A DNA stretch of 64,000 bases from Paraburkholderia fungorum (GCF_003610895.1 NZ_MCAS01000069.1:186001-250000); one strand, 5' to 3'. Positions 1 to 9,139 are shown, counted from the first letter of the stretch. Numbers and translations are program-made. Notes: generated by a model from the sequence alone, not told the origin.

Positions 1-179
1 CGAACGAGCTCGCGGGCCGCACCGAGAACAACCGCGTGGTGAATTTCCCGGCGCCGATCGCCTCGCACGCGCGCCTGATCGGCCAGATGGTGGACGTGAA
101 AATCGTTCATGCGTACCCCCATTCGCTGCGTGGCGAACTCGTGCTGGTGCACGACGAAGCACCTGCAACCACTCACTGA
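1..179 (+). CDS. miaB: MiaB C-terminal fragment (tRNA 2-methylthiotransferase), 5' end outside window
   Basis: Only the last 58 codons are present, read from base 3 to a TGA at 177-179. The fragment contains ELAGRTENNRVVNF, typical of the start of the C-terminal TRAM RNA-binding domain of MiaB. MiaB is the radical-SAM enzyme that methylthiolates i6A37 in tRNAs reading UNN codons. The catalytic and Fe-S parts lie upstream of the window. The position directly before ybeZ and ybeY matches the conserved miaB-ybeZ-ybeY-corC-lnt order of proteobacteria, which supports the call. The identification rests on a short segment plus synteny. Confidence 0.85.
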   Translation, partial: NELAGRTENNRVVNFPAPIASHARLIGQMVDVKIVHAYPHSLRGELVLVHDEAPATTH

Positions 180-225
180 GCGACGCCACCCCGCGTCACG
201 AACCCGACAGGATCGATCCTCCGCC

Positions 226-1299
226 TTGAAGACCACTCAGCAGCATCTGGAATTCACCGCACCGCGCGACGACAACGCGCGGCTCGCCAACCTCTGCGGA
301 CCGCTCGACGAAAATCTGCGGCAGATCGAGCAGGCGCTCGACGTCACACTGCAACGCCGCGGCCACCGCATCACGATTCGCGGGCGCGGCGCGAAACTCG
401 CGCTCACCGCGCTCGAAAACTTCTACAACAACGCGCGCGAGCCGCTGTCGGTCGACGACATCCAGCTCGCGCTCGTCGAAGTGCGGCACCCGGCGCGTCA
501 TCGAGCGAACGGCAACGGTCATGGCGCGGAATCGGCCGACGGGCGCTTTCCTGGCAACCCGGATCATCCGTTCGACCAGCCGGCCGACAGCGGCGATGAA
601 GACCTCGAAGAACTCGGCCCGAAGCTGTACACGCGGCGCGCCGATCTGCGCGGCCGCACGCCGATGCAACGCGAGTATCTGAAGCAGATCATTTCGCACG
701 ACGTAACCTTCGGTGTCGGTCCGGCGGGTACCGGCAAGACTTATCTCGCGGTGGCCTGCGCGGTGGACGCGCTGGAGCGCGATCAGGTCAAACGCATTGT
801 GCTGACGCGTCCGGCCGTCGAAGCGGGCGAACGTCTCGGCTTCCTGCCGGGCGATCTGGCGCAGAAGGTCGATCCGTATCTGCGTCCGCTGTACGACGCG
901 CTGTACGACCTGCTCGGCTTCGACAAAACCGCCAAGATGTTCGAACGGCAGATGATCGAAATCGCACCGCTCGCCTACATGCGCGGCCGCACGCTGAATC
1001 ACGCGTTCATCATTCTCGACGAGGCGCAGAACACCACACCCGAACAGATGAAGATGTTCCTCACGCGGATCGGCTTCGGCTCGAAGGCGGTGGTCACCGG
1101 CGACACGACTCAGGTCGACCTGCCGCGCGGCGCGAAGAGCGGGCTGATCGAAGCGCAGCAGGTGCTGTCGGACGTGCGCGGTATTGCGCTCACGCGCTTC
1201 ACGAGTGCGGACGTGGTGCGCCATCCGCTGGTCGCGCGAATTGTGGAGGCGTACGATGCGCATTCGCAGAAAGCCGCCGATCCGGTGGTTTCACGCTGA
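226..1299 (+). CDS. ybeZ: PhoH-family ATPase YbeZ
   Basis: A PhoH-like P-loop ATPase that works with the endoribonuclease YbeY in rRNA/RNA metabolism. Walker A is GPAGTGKT near residue 166 and the Walker B region is ILDEAQN near residue 264. The central and C-terminal part matches the PhoH domain throughout. I chose the TTG at 226 (MKTTQQHLEF...), giving 357 residues, close to the family's usual ~350. An in-frame ATG at 109 would overlap miaB by 71 bases and add an atypical Arg/Cys-rich leader. No strong Shine-Dalgarno sequence precedes the TTG, so the start is less certain than the function. It is followed by ybeY in the same direction. Confidence 0.92.
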   Translation: MKTTQQHLEFTAPRDDNARLANLCGPLDENLRQIEQALDVTLQRRGHRITIRGRGAKLALTALENFYNNAREPLSVDDIQLALVEVRHPARHRANGNGHGAESADGRFPGNPDHPFDQPADSGDEDLEELGPKLYTRRADLRGRTPMQREYLKQIISHDVTFGVGPAGTGKTYLAVACAVDALERDQVKRIVLTRPAVEAGERLGFLPGDLAQKVDPYLRPLYDALYDLLGFDKTAKMFERQMIEIAPLAYMRGRTLNHAFIILDEAQNTTPEQMKMFLTRIGFGSKAVVTGDTTQVDLPRGAKSGLIEAQQVLSDVRGIALTRFTSADVVRHPLVARIVEAYDAHSQKAADPVVSR

Positions 1300-1419
1300 T
1301 TTGCGGCGCTGATTTGCGGCGCTGCTTTGGCGCCGCTGATTTGCGCCGAATACAAATACCTGGCGCCGAATTTCACTGAATACGCCACAGCAATCCAGGC
1401 AACACATAGTCAATACTGC

Positions 1420-1881
1420 ATGAGCCGCGCACCGAAACTGACGTTGAATCTGCAATTCCCCGCCGCCAAGGCCTGGCCGGAACACAAGGCGCTGCTGCCG
1501 CGCGCCACCGTGGCCGGCTGGATCAAGGCGGCGCTCTTCGCGGACGGGGAGCTGACCGTGCGTTTCGTCGACGCCGAAGAAGGCCGCACGCTCAACCGCA
1601 CCTATCGCGGCAAAGACTATTCGACCAACGTGCTGACCTTCGCGTACGCCGAATCGGAAGACGATCCGGTAACCGGCGACCTGATCCTGTGCTGCCCCGT
1701 GGTGGAGAAGGAAGCCGCCGAACAGGGCAAACCGCTGATCGCTCATTACGCGCATCTGCTGGTGCACGGCACCCTCCACGCGCAAGGCTACGACCACGAG
1801 GTCGAGGAAGAGGCCGAGGAGATGGAAGCGATCGAGACTGAAATCCTCGGCAAGCTCGGTTTCCCGGATCCTTATCAATAG
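1420..1881 (+). CDS. ybeY: Endoribonuclease YbeY (rRNA maturation factor)
   Basis: A single-strand endoribonuclease for 16S rRNA 3'-end maturation and ribosome quality control. The zinc motif HGTLHAQGYDH (H-x3-H-x5-H) is at about residues 116-126. The 153-residue length from ATG 1420 matches the family. The open frame extends back to 1327, but that extra stretch is unlike YbeY. Residues ~50-75 (RTLNRTYRGKDYSTNVLTF) are also characteristic. It lies 120 bases after ybeZ, as expected for a coupled pair. The next gene may start 3 bases after the stop, or at 1909. Confidence 0.95.
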   Translation: MSRAPKLTLNLQFPAAKAWPEHKALLPRATVAGWIKAALFADGELTVRFVDAEEGRTLNRTYRGKDYSTNVLTFAYAESEDDPVTGDLILCCPVVEKEAAEQGKPLIAHYAHLLVHGTLHAQGYDHEVEEEAEEMEAIETEILGKLGFPDPYQ

Positions 1882-1908
1882 CCTTTGCCATTACCGCTAA
1901 AAATTACC

Positions 1909-2589
1909 GTGAGCACGTCCTCCCCTGAAGCCGATCTGCGCAACACGCCCTGCCCGGACTATCCGCCCGCGCTAGGTGAATCGCGGCTGCTGACGGACGA
2001 GGAATTGCGCGCGTCGCTCGAATGCACGTTGCGCGACTGGGATCGCAAGCGCGATCTGTGGCTGTTCGGCTATGGTTCGCTGATCTGGAACCCCGGTCTG
2101 CCTACCGTCGAAGCGGCCCGTTCGAAAGTGCATGGCTATCATCGCGGACTGTATCTGTGGTCGCGCGTGAATCGCGGTACGCCCGAACAGCCGGGCCTCG
2201 TGCTCGCGCTCGATCGCGGCGGCTCGTGCTCCGGCATCGCCTTCCGCCTTGCCGCCGAGGGGGCGATGCCGCATCTGGAAGCCTTGTGGCGCCGCGAAAT
2301 GCCGATGGGTTCGTACCGCCCGGCGTGGCTGCCCTGCGTGCTCGCCGACGGCCGGCGCGTCGACGCGCTCGCTTTCGTGATGCGCCGTGACGTGCCGACC
2401 TATACCGGCAAGCTGCGCGACGAGATCGTCAAAACCGTGTTCGGCTGCGCGAGCGGCCGCTACGGCACAACGCTCGACTATGTCAGCCGCACGGTCCACG
2501 CACTGCGCGAAAGCGGCATGCCCGACCGCGCGCTCGAAGCGCTGCTCGAGCGCTGCCGTGCAGAAAGCCGCGAAGCCGGGCAGGAATGA
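1909..2589 (+). CDS. ChaC-like gamma-glutamylcyclotransferase
   Basis: Resembles ChaC/GCG enzymes, which cleave glutathione to 5-oxoproline and Cys-Gly. The substrate loop FGYGSLIWNPG is at about residues 53-63. The conserved REM segment (LWRREMPMGSYRP), near residue 130, carries the Glu expected to act as base. The chosen start is GTG 1909 (226 residues); an in-frame TTG at 1885, three bases after ybeY, is possible. The gene is inserted between ybeY and corC, which are adjacent in many proteobacteria, and is probably cotranscribed with ybeY. A weak terminator follows. Confidence 0.85.
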   Translation: MSTSSPEADLRNTPCPDYPPALGESRLLTDEELRASLECTLRDWDRKRDLWLFGYGSLIWNPGLPTVEAARSKVHGYHRGLYLWSRVNRGTPEQPGLVLALDRGGSCSGIAFRLAAEGAMPHLEALWRREMPMGSYRPAWLPCVLADGRRVDALAFVMRRDVPTYTGKLRDEIVKTVFGCASGRYGTTLDYVSRTVHALRESGMPDRALEALLERCRAESREAGQE

Positions 2590-2593
2590 CGCA

Positions 2594-2617
2594 AACGTGG
2601 TCAACCACGCTTTTTTG
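2594..2617 (+). terminator. Probable Rho-independent terminator after the ChaC gene
   Basis: A short hairpin (CGTGG, loop TCAA, CCACG) is followed by CTTTTTT, five bases after the ChaC stop. The stem has only five or six pairs, so termination may be partial. It suggests corC-lnt has its own promoter in the 205-base gap that follows. Confidence 0.55.
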
Positions 2618-2794
2618 CTCGAAAACGCTTTTTCCCGTGTAATCAGTTAGGATTGACCCACGCCCGGCCGCACGCGGCCAGGCGGTTTCATCGCCGCTTC
2701 ACTCGCCCAGCCAGGCGGGACACGGTCCTGCCATGTGCCTGGTGTATCCTTAATGCTCTGCAACAGCGCGCCCAGACTCGCCGGGCGCACTACC

Positions 2795-3688
2795 ATGAAC
2801 GACACGTATCCCAGTCGACGACAAACCGACAAAACGCAAGAAAAACGCTCACTCCTTGAGCGTCTGACCGACTTCATCTCGCCTGAGCCCGACTCTCGCG
2901 CGGAACTTCTGGAAATCCTGCAGGACGCCCACGAGCGCAACCTGATCGACGCCGACTCGCTGTCGATGATCGAGGGTGTATTCCAGGTATCCGAGCTCAG
3001 CGCGCGCGACATCATGGTGCCGCGTGCACAAATGGACGCGATCAACATCGCGGACAATCCCGCCGAATTCATCCCTTACGTGCTGGAAAAAGCGCACTCG
3101 CGCTATCCGGTCTTCGAGGGCAATCGCGACAACATCATCGGCGTGCTGCTCGCCAAAGACCTGCTGCGCTATTACGCCGAAGAGGAATTCGACGTGCGCG
3201 GCATGCTGCGCCCCGCCGTTTTCATCCCTGAGTCCAAGCGCCTGAACGTGCTGCTGCACGACTTCCGCGTGAACCGCAATCACCTCGCGGTGGTGGTCGA
3301 CGAATACGGCGGCGTGGCCGGCCTGATCACGATCGAGGACGTGCTGGAACAGATCGTCGGCGATATCGAGGACGAGTACGATTTCGACGAGGAAAGCGGC
3401 AACATCATCGCCTCGCCAGACGGACGCTTCCGCGTGCGCGCCCTCACCGAAATCGAGCAGTTCAACGAGGCCTTCGGCACGCATTACTCAGACGACGAAG
3501 TCGATACGATCGGCGGACTCGTCACGCATCATTTCGGACGGGTGCCGCATCGCGGCGAGAAAGTCCGGCTCGACGATCTGATCTTCGAGATTCTGCGCGG
3601 CGATGCCCGCCAGATTCACATGCTGCTGGTGCGCCGCGACCCGCTGGCCGGCCAGCGTGAGCGCGAAGCGCAGCACGTGCAGACCTGA
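2795..3688 (+). CDS. corC: CorC/HlyC-type CBS-domain protein
   Basis: A cytosolic member of the CorC/HlyC family, tied by genetics in other bacteria to magnesium/cobalt homeostasis. The protein has 297 residues from ATG 2795 (MNDTYPSRRQ). It has a pair of CBS domains (about residues 70-190, including ARDIMVPRAQM and HLAVVVDEYGGVAGLITIEDVLEQIVGDI-like sequence) and then a C-terminal transporter-associated domain (about 205-290, DTIGGLVTHHFGRVP). There is no transmembrane segment, so this is the soluble short form. An earlier in-frame ATG at 2735 adds a Cys-rich leader with no family support. lnt follows 59 bases downstream. Confidence 0.9.
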   Translation: MNDTYPSRRQTDKTQEKRSLLERLTDFISPEPDSRAELLEILQDAHERNLIDADSLSMIEGVFQVSELSARDIMVPRAQMDAINIADNPAEFIPYVLEKAHSRYPVFEGNRDNIIGVLLAKDLLRYYAEEEFDVRGMLRPAVFIPESKRLNVLLHDFRVNRNHLAVVVDEYGGVAGLITIEDVLEQIVGDIEDEYDFDEESGNIIASPDGRFRVRALTEIEQFNEAFGTHYSDDEVDTIGGLVTHHFGRVPHRGEKVRLDDLIFEILRGDARQIHMLLVRRDPLAGQREREAQHVQT

Positions 3689-3747
3689 TCCGCCGCTAAC
3701 CTGCGTACCTCTTCGCTTCCTCAACTCCTCACGCCGACCGCGCAACA

Positions 3748-5460
3748 ATGGCCGACCCGATTACATCCCGTTCGCGCCCCGGCGTGAGTGCCCCTGCCGC
3801 CCCCGCCACCCGGGAAGCGCGCGGCCGGGCACTGCCCCGCTGGCATTACCTCGTCGCGTTGGCCGCCGGTGCGGCGAATACGCTGTCGTTCGCCCCGACG
3901 CCGCACGGCGGCTGGCTCGAACTCGTGATCTTCGTCTTCTTTTTTGCGTGGCTGACGCGTACCACCAGCTGGAGGAGCGCCGCGCTGACGGGCGGCGCTT
4001 TCGGCTTCGGTAACTACGTGACCGGTGTGTGGTGGCTATACGTCAGCATGCACGACTACGGCGGCATGGCCGCGCCGCTCGCGGGCGCTGCCGTCGCGCT
4101 GTTCTCTCTGTATCTGGCCGTGTATCCGGCGCTCGCTGCCGGCATCTGGTCGTTTTGCGCGGGGCACGCGCGCAACGGCGCGGCCGGCGACCAGCCATTC
4201 TTGCCGACCTGGCACGGCGCGCTGGCTTTTGCGAGCGCGTGGGCAATCGGTGAATGGTTGCGCGGCACGGTGTTCACCGGCTTTCCGTGGCTTGCGAGCG
4301 GTTATGCGCAAGTAGATGGGCCGTTCGCCGGGTTTGCGCCGGTAGCGGGCGTGTATGGCGTCGGCTGGATGCTGGCACTGGTGGCGGCGTTGATCGTACA
4401 GGCGCTGTTGGCACTGCTGTCCTCGCGCGGACGACGTGATGCCGAAACCGGCGCAAACGCCGGCGCGGCGAAGCGTGGCGTCGCGCGCGTGGCGGTACCC
4501 GCGGGAATCGCAATCGCGCTGATCGCGGCCGGCCTGCTGTTGCCGCTCGTGCAATGGACCCTGCCTGCCAACGCGCCGCTAAAGGTGCGCCTGCTGCAAG
4601 GCAACGTCAAACAGGAAATGAAGTTCGAAGAATCCGGCATGCGCGCCGCGATCGACATGTATCAGCAGATGATCACGTCGAAGGCGGCCGACCTGGTCGT
4701 CACGCCGGAAACCGCCATTCCGGTGCTCGCGCAGCAATTGCCGCCGCAGTTCGCCTCGGCGGTGCGCAACTTCGCCGATACGACGGGCACCGCGATCGTG
4801 TTCGGTGCGATTGGCGGCACGATCACGCCGGAAGGCCAGGTAATCGACTATACGAACAGCCTGTTCGGCGTCACGCCGGGCACGCGCGAGGTGTATCGCT
4901 ACGACAAACACCACCTCGTGCCGTTTGGCGAATTCGTGCCATGGGGCTTCCGCTGGTTCGTAAATCTGATGCGCATTCCGCTTGGCGATTTCGCGCGTGG
5001 CGCGCCGGTGCAAAAACCATTCATCGTGCATAACCAGCCGGTCTCGGTCGACATCTGCTACGAGGATATTTTCGGCGAGGAGATTGCGCGGAACATTCGT
5101 GAAAGCGCCACACCGGCGGGCGTGCTGGTCAACTCGACCAACCTCGCCTGGTTCGGCGACACCATCGCGCTGGACCAGCACCTGCAGATCGCGCGCATGC
5201 GTTCTCTCGAAACCGGCCGGCCGATGCTGCGCGCCACCAACACCGGCATGACCGCCGCGATCGACGCCAACGGCCGGGTCATCGGGCGCCTGATGCCCTA
5301 CACGATCGGCTCGCTTGACGTGACGGTGCAAGGGACCTCGGGCAGCACGCCTTATGTGACGAGCGGCAATAACACCGTGCTGGCGATTTCGCTATTGCTG
5401 CTGGCGTTCGGGTTTGCGTTCGGACCGGCAATTACGCGGCGCCGCAACGGCAAGCAGTAA
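3748..5460 (+). CDS. lnt: Apolipoprotein N-acyltransferase Lnt
   Basis: An inner-membrane enzyme that adds the third acyl chain to the N-terminal Cys of lipoproteins, needed for Lol export. The 570-residue protein has hydrophobic segments over the first ~265 residues, a periplasmic nitrilase-type domain, and a final C-terminal membrane helix (near 530-560). The expected catalytic triad is visible: Glu321 in TPETAIP, Lys387 in DKHHLVPFGEF and Cys437 in DICYEDIFGE. ATG 3748 agrees with the family N-terminus. Pairing with corC is conserved. Its lipoprotein substrates here include LptE and BamE. Confidence 0.95.
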   Translation: MADPITSRSRPGVSAPAAPATREARGRALPRWHYLVALAAGAANTLSFAPTPHGGWLELVIFVFFFAWLTRTTSWRSAALTGGAFGFGNYVTGVWWLYVSMHDYGGMAAPLAGAAVALFSLYLAVYPALAAGIWSFCAGHARNGAAGDQPFLPTWHGALAFASAWAIGEWLRGTVFTGFPWLASGYAQVDGPFAGFAPVAGVYGVGWMLALVAALIVQALLALLSSRGRRDAETGANAGAAKRGVARVAVPAGIAIALIAAGLLLPLVQWTLPANAPLKVRLLQGNVKQEMKFEESGMRAAIDMYQQMITSKAADLVVTPETAIPVLAQQLPPQFASAVRNFADTTGTAIVFGAIGGTITPEGQVIDYTNSLFGVTPGTREVYRYDKHHLVPFGEFVPWGFRWFVNLMRIPLGDFARGAPVQKPFIVHNQPVSVDICYEDIFGEEIARNIRESATPAGVLVNSTNLAWFGDTIALDQHLQIARMRSLETGRPMLRATNTGMTAAIDANGRVIGRLMPYTIGSLDVTVQGTSGSTPYVTSGNNTVLAISLLLLAFGFAFGPAITRRRNGKQ

Positions 5461-5547
5461 GCCTCAACCGGACGGCTGGGCAGAAAGTAACCCGGCCGCA
5501 TGTCCCCATGCGGCCGCTGGGTCCCGGCGACCAACTCCATCCCATGA

Positions 5548-5585
5548 AAAAACGCGCGCTCCGGAATGCCCGGCGCGCGCGTTTT
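5548..5585. terminator. Bidirectional terminator between lnt and gst
   Basis: The inverted repeat AAAACGCGCGC / GCGCGCGCGTTTT has A- and T-runs on either side. It lies between the convergent lnt (plus) and gst (minus) genes and can serve both. Confidence 0.75.
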
Positions 5586-5616
5586 GCAAGGAAAGTCCTG
5601 TGTTACCGAGCCAGAC

Positions 5617-6231
5617 TCAGTCCGCCGGCACCGTATCGATAAACGACTGACGCAGCGAGAGCTTCTGGAAGTGCTTATCCAGATTCGGATAGCCTTCGCG
5701 CCAGTTCAGCTCAGGCATGCGGAAATCGAGGTAACCCAGCGCGCAACCCACCGCGATGTCCGCGAGCGTGTAGTGATTGCCCGTGCACCACGGCTTGCTG
5801 CCAAGGCCTTGCGACATGGCGATCAGGCCTTCGTCGATCTTGCGTTGCTGGCGGGCAACCCAAGCATCCACGCGCTGCTCGGGCGTGCGCTGCGTGCTTT
5901 CGAGGCGAATCAGCACTGCCGCGTCCTGAATCCCGTCGGCGAGCGCCTCCCAGCACCGCACCTCGACGCGCTCGCGACCTGACGGCGGAATCAGCTTGCC
6001 GACCGGCGAGAGCGTATCCACGTATTCGCAGATCACCCGCGAATCGAACACCGCTTCGCCGTCTTCCATCACGAGGCACGGCACCTTGCCGAGCGGATTG
6101 AAGGTGTGAATCGTGGTCTGCGGCGCCCAGACGTTCTCGGGCACGAGTTCGTAGTCGATCTTCTTGTCGGCCAGAACGATCCGCGCTTTGCGCACGAACG
6201 GGCTGGCGAGCGAACCGATGAGTTTCATCAT
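5617..6231 (-). CDS. Glutathione S-transferase family protein
   Basis: A cytosolic GST of 204 residues. The N-terminal thioredoxin-like domain (MKLIGSLASPFVRKARI; conserved cis-Pro in GKVPCLV; ED/S glutathione contacts in DSRVICEYVD) is followed by an all-helical C-terminal domain (about 85-200, with LADIAVGCALGYLDFR). I chose the ATG at 6231 because AAGG lies nine bases upstream; an ATG two codons earlier (6237) sits too close to it. SPFVRK resembles the Ser-type active site of beta/zeta-like GSTs. The substrate cannot be told. It is divergent from pepP across a 234-base gap. Confidence 0.85.
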   Translation of the reverse strand: MMKLIGSLASPFVRKARIVLADKKIDYELVPENVWAPQTTIHTFNPLGKVPCLVMEDGEAVFDSRVICEYVDTLSPVGKLIPPSGRERVEVRCWEALADGIQDAAVLIRLESTQRTPEQRVDAWVARQQRKIDEGLIAMSQGLGSKPWCTGNHYTLADIAVGCALGYLDFRMPELNWREGYPNLDKHFQKLSLRQSFIDTVPAD

Positions 6232-6453
6232 GACCATCTGCCTTTTCTTGAATTCGGCGAAAGTATAAGTGGTCGGCGGCCTTCACGAGCATGGCGAGGT
6301 TGCTTCACAAGCCGCGCGGGTGCTCGCTGTGGATGGATTGCAACATTGCCGCAAGGCTCGCGCGCCGTCTACCCGGCCAAACGGCTAACGCGGCCGGGAC
6401 GACCGCCCTCTCGCCGTCAGTATCCGCGCAAAATAAGTCTGCGCATTGGGCGC

Positions 6454-6465
6454 TACAATCGCGAC
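6454..6465 (+). promoter_or_regulatory. -10 element placed for a leaderless pepP transcript
   Basis: TACAAT at 6454-6459 ends six bases before the pepP ATG, so a start site at the usual distance would coincide with the A of the ATG. No Shine-Dalgarno sequence is visible. The -35 region is weak. The same geometry is found at ruvB. Confidence 0.45.
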
Positions 6466-7881
6466 ATGAACCAGCCGACCGAACTCACCATCGCCGTCGA
6501 CGTCTACCGCGCGCGCCGCGAGCGCGTACTCGCTGCGCTGCGCGCAGCGGGCGGGGGCGTCGCCATCGTCCCCACCGCGCCGGAAAAGCTGCGCAACCGG
6601 GACGCCGACTACCCCTACCGGCACGATAGCTACTTCTACTATCTGACCGGTTTCACCGAGCCCGAGGCCTGGCTGGTGCTCGATGCGAGCGCCGCACCCG
6701 GCGAGCCGGCGTCGATCCTGTTCTGCCGCGAGAAGAATATCGAGCGCGAGACGTGGGAAGGCTTCCGTTTCGGGCCGGATGGCGCGCGCGAGGCGTTCGG
6801 CTTCGACGCCGCGTTCGCCGTGAGCGAACTCGATACGCAACTGCCGCGTCTTCTCGCTGACAAGCCGTCGCTGCACTACGCGCTCGGCACCTCGGCGGAA
6901 CTGGACGGGCAGGTGCGCGGCTGGCTCGACAGCGTGCGTGCGCAAGGCCGCAGCGGTGTGGCCGCGCCCACCGTGGCGGGCGATCTGATCCCCTTGCTCG
7001 ACGACATGCGGCTCGTCAAGGATCATCACGAACTTGCCATCATGCGCCGCGCCGGACAGATTTCGGCGCAGGCACATCGCCGCGCGATGGCCGTCTGCCA
7101 TCCCGGCGTGCGCGAGTACGAACTCGAAGCCGAATTGCTCTACACATTCCGCAAGTTCGGTGCGCAGGCGCCGGCTTACACGTCGATCGTCGCGGCGGGC
7201 GCCAACGCCTGCGTACTGCACTACCCCGCCGGCAACGCAATCGCACAGGACGGCGACCTGATCCTGATCGACGCCGCCTGCGAACTCGACGGCTATGCAT
7301 CCGACATCACCCGCACCTTCCCGGCGAGCGGCCGCTTCACGCCGGCGCAACGCGAGCTGTATGACATCGTGCTGGCCGCGCAGCAGGCTGCCGTCGACGC
7401 TACGCGCATCGGCGCCACGTTCGACGATCCGCACCAGGCCGCCGTGCGCGTGCTGTCGCAAGGCCTGCTCGACACCGGCATCCTCGAGCGTACGAAGTTC
7501 GCCTCGCTCGACGACGTGATCGCCGAGCGCGCCTACGCGCCGTTCTATATGCACCGTACCGGCCACTGGCTCGGCATGGACGTGCATGATGTCGGCGACT
7601 ACCGCGAACGCGGCGCACCGCGCGACGAAGCGGGCGCGCTGCCGTGGCGCACGCTGCAGGCGGGGATGACGCTGACCATCGAGCCCGGCCTGTACATTCG
7701 CCCGACCGAAGGCGTGCCCGAGCACTACTGGAACATCGGCATCCGCATCGAGGACGACGCGATCGTCACCACAGCCGGTTGCGAGCTGATCACGCGCGAC
7801 GTGCCGGTGGCCGCCGACGAGATCGAGGCGCTGATGCAGGAAGCCCGCGCGGCCCAGCCAACCGGGCAGTCATTCAGGTAG
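6466..7881 (+). CDS. pepP: Xaa-Pro aminopeptidase PepP
   Basis: A dimetal 'pita-bread' aminopeptidase P that removes N-terminal residues before proline. The 471-residue protein is slightly longer than the E. coli enzyme. The N-terminal AMP_N domain covers about residues 8-150 and the catalytic domain 180-455. All metal ligands are visible: Asp269 and Asp280 (LIDAACELDGYASDITRTF), His367 (RTGHWLGMDVHD), Glu406 (TIEPGLY) and Glu429 (IRIEDD). The frame is open upstream to 6106, but that region is antisense to gst and the family N-terminus begins at ATG 6466. ubiH follows after 22 bases, an arrangement common in proteobacteria. Confidence 0.95.
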   Translation: MNQPTELTIAVDVYRARRERVLAALRAAGGGVAIVPTAPEKLRNRDADYPYRHDSYFYYLTGFTEPEAWLVLDASAAPGEPASILFCREKNIERETWEGFRFGPDGAREAFGFDAAFAVSELDTQLPRLLADKPSLHYALGTSAELDGQVRGWLDSVRAQGRSGVAAPTVAGDLIPLLDDMRLVKDHHELAIMRRAGQISAQAHRRAMAVCHPGVREYELEAELLYTFRKFGAQAPAYTSIVAAGANACVLHYPAGNAIAQDGDLILIDAACELDGYASDITRTFPASGRFTPAQRELYDIVLAAQQAAVDATRIGATFDDPHQAAVRVLSQGLLDTGILERTKFASLDDVIAERAYAPFYMHRTGHWLGMDVHDVGDYRERGAPRDEAGALPWRTLQAGMTLTIEPGLYIRPTEGVPEHYWNIGIRIEDDAIVTTAGCELITRDVPVAADEIEALMQEARAAQPTGQSFR

Positions 7882-7903
7882 TAAGCGAAGGAAGCAACCC
7901 GCA

Positions 7904-9139
7904 ATGAACGACGTTTCCCAGTCGACGGTGATTCTGAAACCCGCCGCGGCCGACCGCGCCTTCGATTTTGACGTGACGATAGTCGGCGCCGGGCCGGTCG
8001 GACTCGCGCTGGCCGGCTGGCTGGCACGCCGCAGCGCGACTCACGCGTTGAAAATCGCGCTGATCGACGCGCGCGAGCCGGAAGATTCGATTGCCGATCC
8101 GCGCGCAATTGCCGTATCGCAGGGCAGCCGGATGATTCTCGAACCGCTGCGCTGGCCCGCCGACGCCACCGCGATCCACCGCATCCACGTATCGCAGCGC
8201 GGCCATTTCGGCCGCACCTTGATCGACCACAGCGAGCACGGCTTGCCGGCGCTCGGCTACGTGCTGCGTTACGGTGCAATCGTGCATGGTCTCGCCGAAG
8301 CGGTTCACTCGAGTCCCGTGCACTGGTTCCGCTCCACCTCGGCCGCGGCGCCGACCCAGGAACTGGACGGCGTCACGCTGCCGATCGAAACCGCGGGCGT
8401 CACACGCAATCTGCGCACACGGATTCTGGTCAATGCCGAGGGGGGGCTGTTCGGCGACCAGAAGACCGCCGCAGGCACGGGCAACAACGCGGGTGGCGGT
8501 ACGCGCGATTACGGCCAAACCGCGCTGGTCGGCACGGTCACCGTATCGGCGCCACAGCCGCATGTGGCGTGGGAGCGCTTCACCTCGCAAGGGCCGATCG
8601 CGCTGCTGCCGATGGGCGGCGTGCGCGGCGCCAATTACGCGCTGGTCTGGTGCTGCGCGCCCGAAGAAGCCGCGCGGCGCGCGCAGCTGCCGGACGACGA
8701 ATTCCTGCGCGAACTCGGCGCCGCCTTCGGCAGCCGCATGGGTAGCTTTACGCACATCAAGGGGCGTGCGTCGTTTCCGCTCGGGCTGAACGCGGTCGAC
8801 ACGCTCGTAAAGGGCCATGTCGTCGCCATTGGCAATGCGGCGCAGACGCTGCATCCGGTGGCAGGCCAGGGGCTGAATCTGGGCTTGCGCGACGCGCACG
8901 CGCTGGCCGATGCCTTGTCGGCGGAAGGTCCTACGCCACTCGCTCTTGCGACGTTCGCGCAGCGCCGCGCGCTCGACCGGCGCCTGACGATCGGCGCGAC
9001 CGACACGCTCGCCCGGCTTTTTACCGTCGACTTTCCGCCGCTCGCCGCCTTGCGCGGCCTCGCCCTTACCGCGCTCGAATTCGTCCCGCCGGTAAAAACC
9101 GCGCTGGCGCGGCAAATGATGTTCGGCCAGCGCCGCTAG
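7904..9139 (+). CDS. ubiH: Ubiquinone biosynthesis flavin monooxygenase (UbiH/UbiF/VisC family)
   Basis: An FAD-dependent aromatic hydroxylase of 411 residues that acts on a polyprenylated ring in ubiquinone synthesis. The Rossmann motif VGAGPVGLALAGWLARR is at about residues 27-44. The second FAD motif, GNAAQTLHPVAGQGLNLGLRD, is near residues 309-329. The pepP neighbour favours UbiH, but ring position (C1, C5 or C6) cannot be assigned with confidence because this family varies in regioselectivity in beta-proteobacteria. The RBS GAAGGAA is 10 bases before the ATG. Likely cotranscribed with pepP. Confidence 0.88.
   Translation: MNDVSQSTVILKPAAADRAFDFDVTIVGAGPVGLALAGWLARRSATHALKIALIDAREPEDSIADPRAIAVSQGSRMILEPLRWPADATAIHRIHVSQRGHFGRTLIDHSEHGLPALGYVLRYGAIVHGLAEAVHSSPVHWFRSTSAAAPTQELDGVTLPIETAGVTRNLRTRILVNAEGGLFGDQKTAAGTGNNAGGGTRDYGQTALVGTVTVSAPQPHVAWERFTSQGPIALLPMGGVRGANYALVWCCAPEEAARRAQLPDDEFLRELGAAFGSRMGSFTHIKGRASFPLGLNAVDTLVKGHVVAIGNAAQTLHPVAGQGLNLGLRDAHALADALSAEGPTPLALATFAQRRALDRRLTIGATDTLARLFTVDFPPLAALRGLALTALEFVPPVKTALARQMMFGQRR

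Noticed and set aside
196..1263. Minus-strand open frame of about 355 codons opposite ybeZ
   Set aside because: High-GC antisense shadow, His/Arg-rich, no RBS; ybeZ on the other strand has clear ATPase motifs.
6385..7725. Minus-strand open frame of about 446 codons opposite pepP
   Set aside because: Antisense shadow; all pepP metal ligands are encoded on the plus strand.
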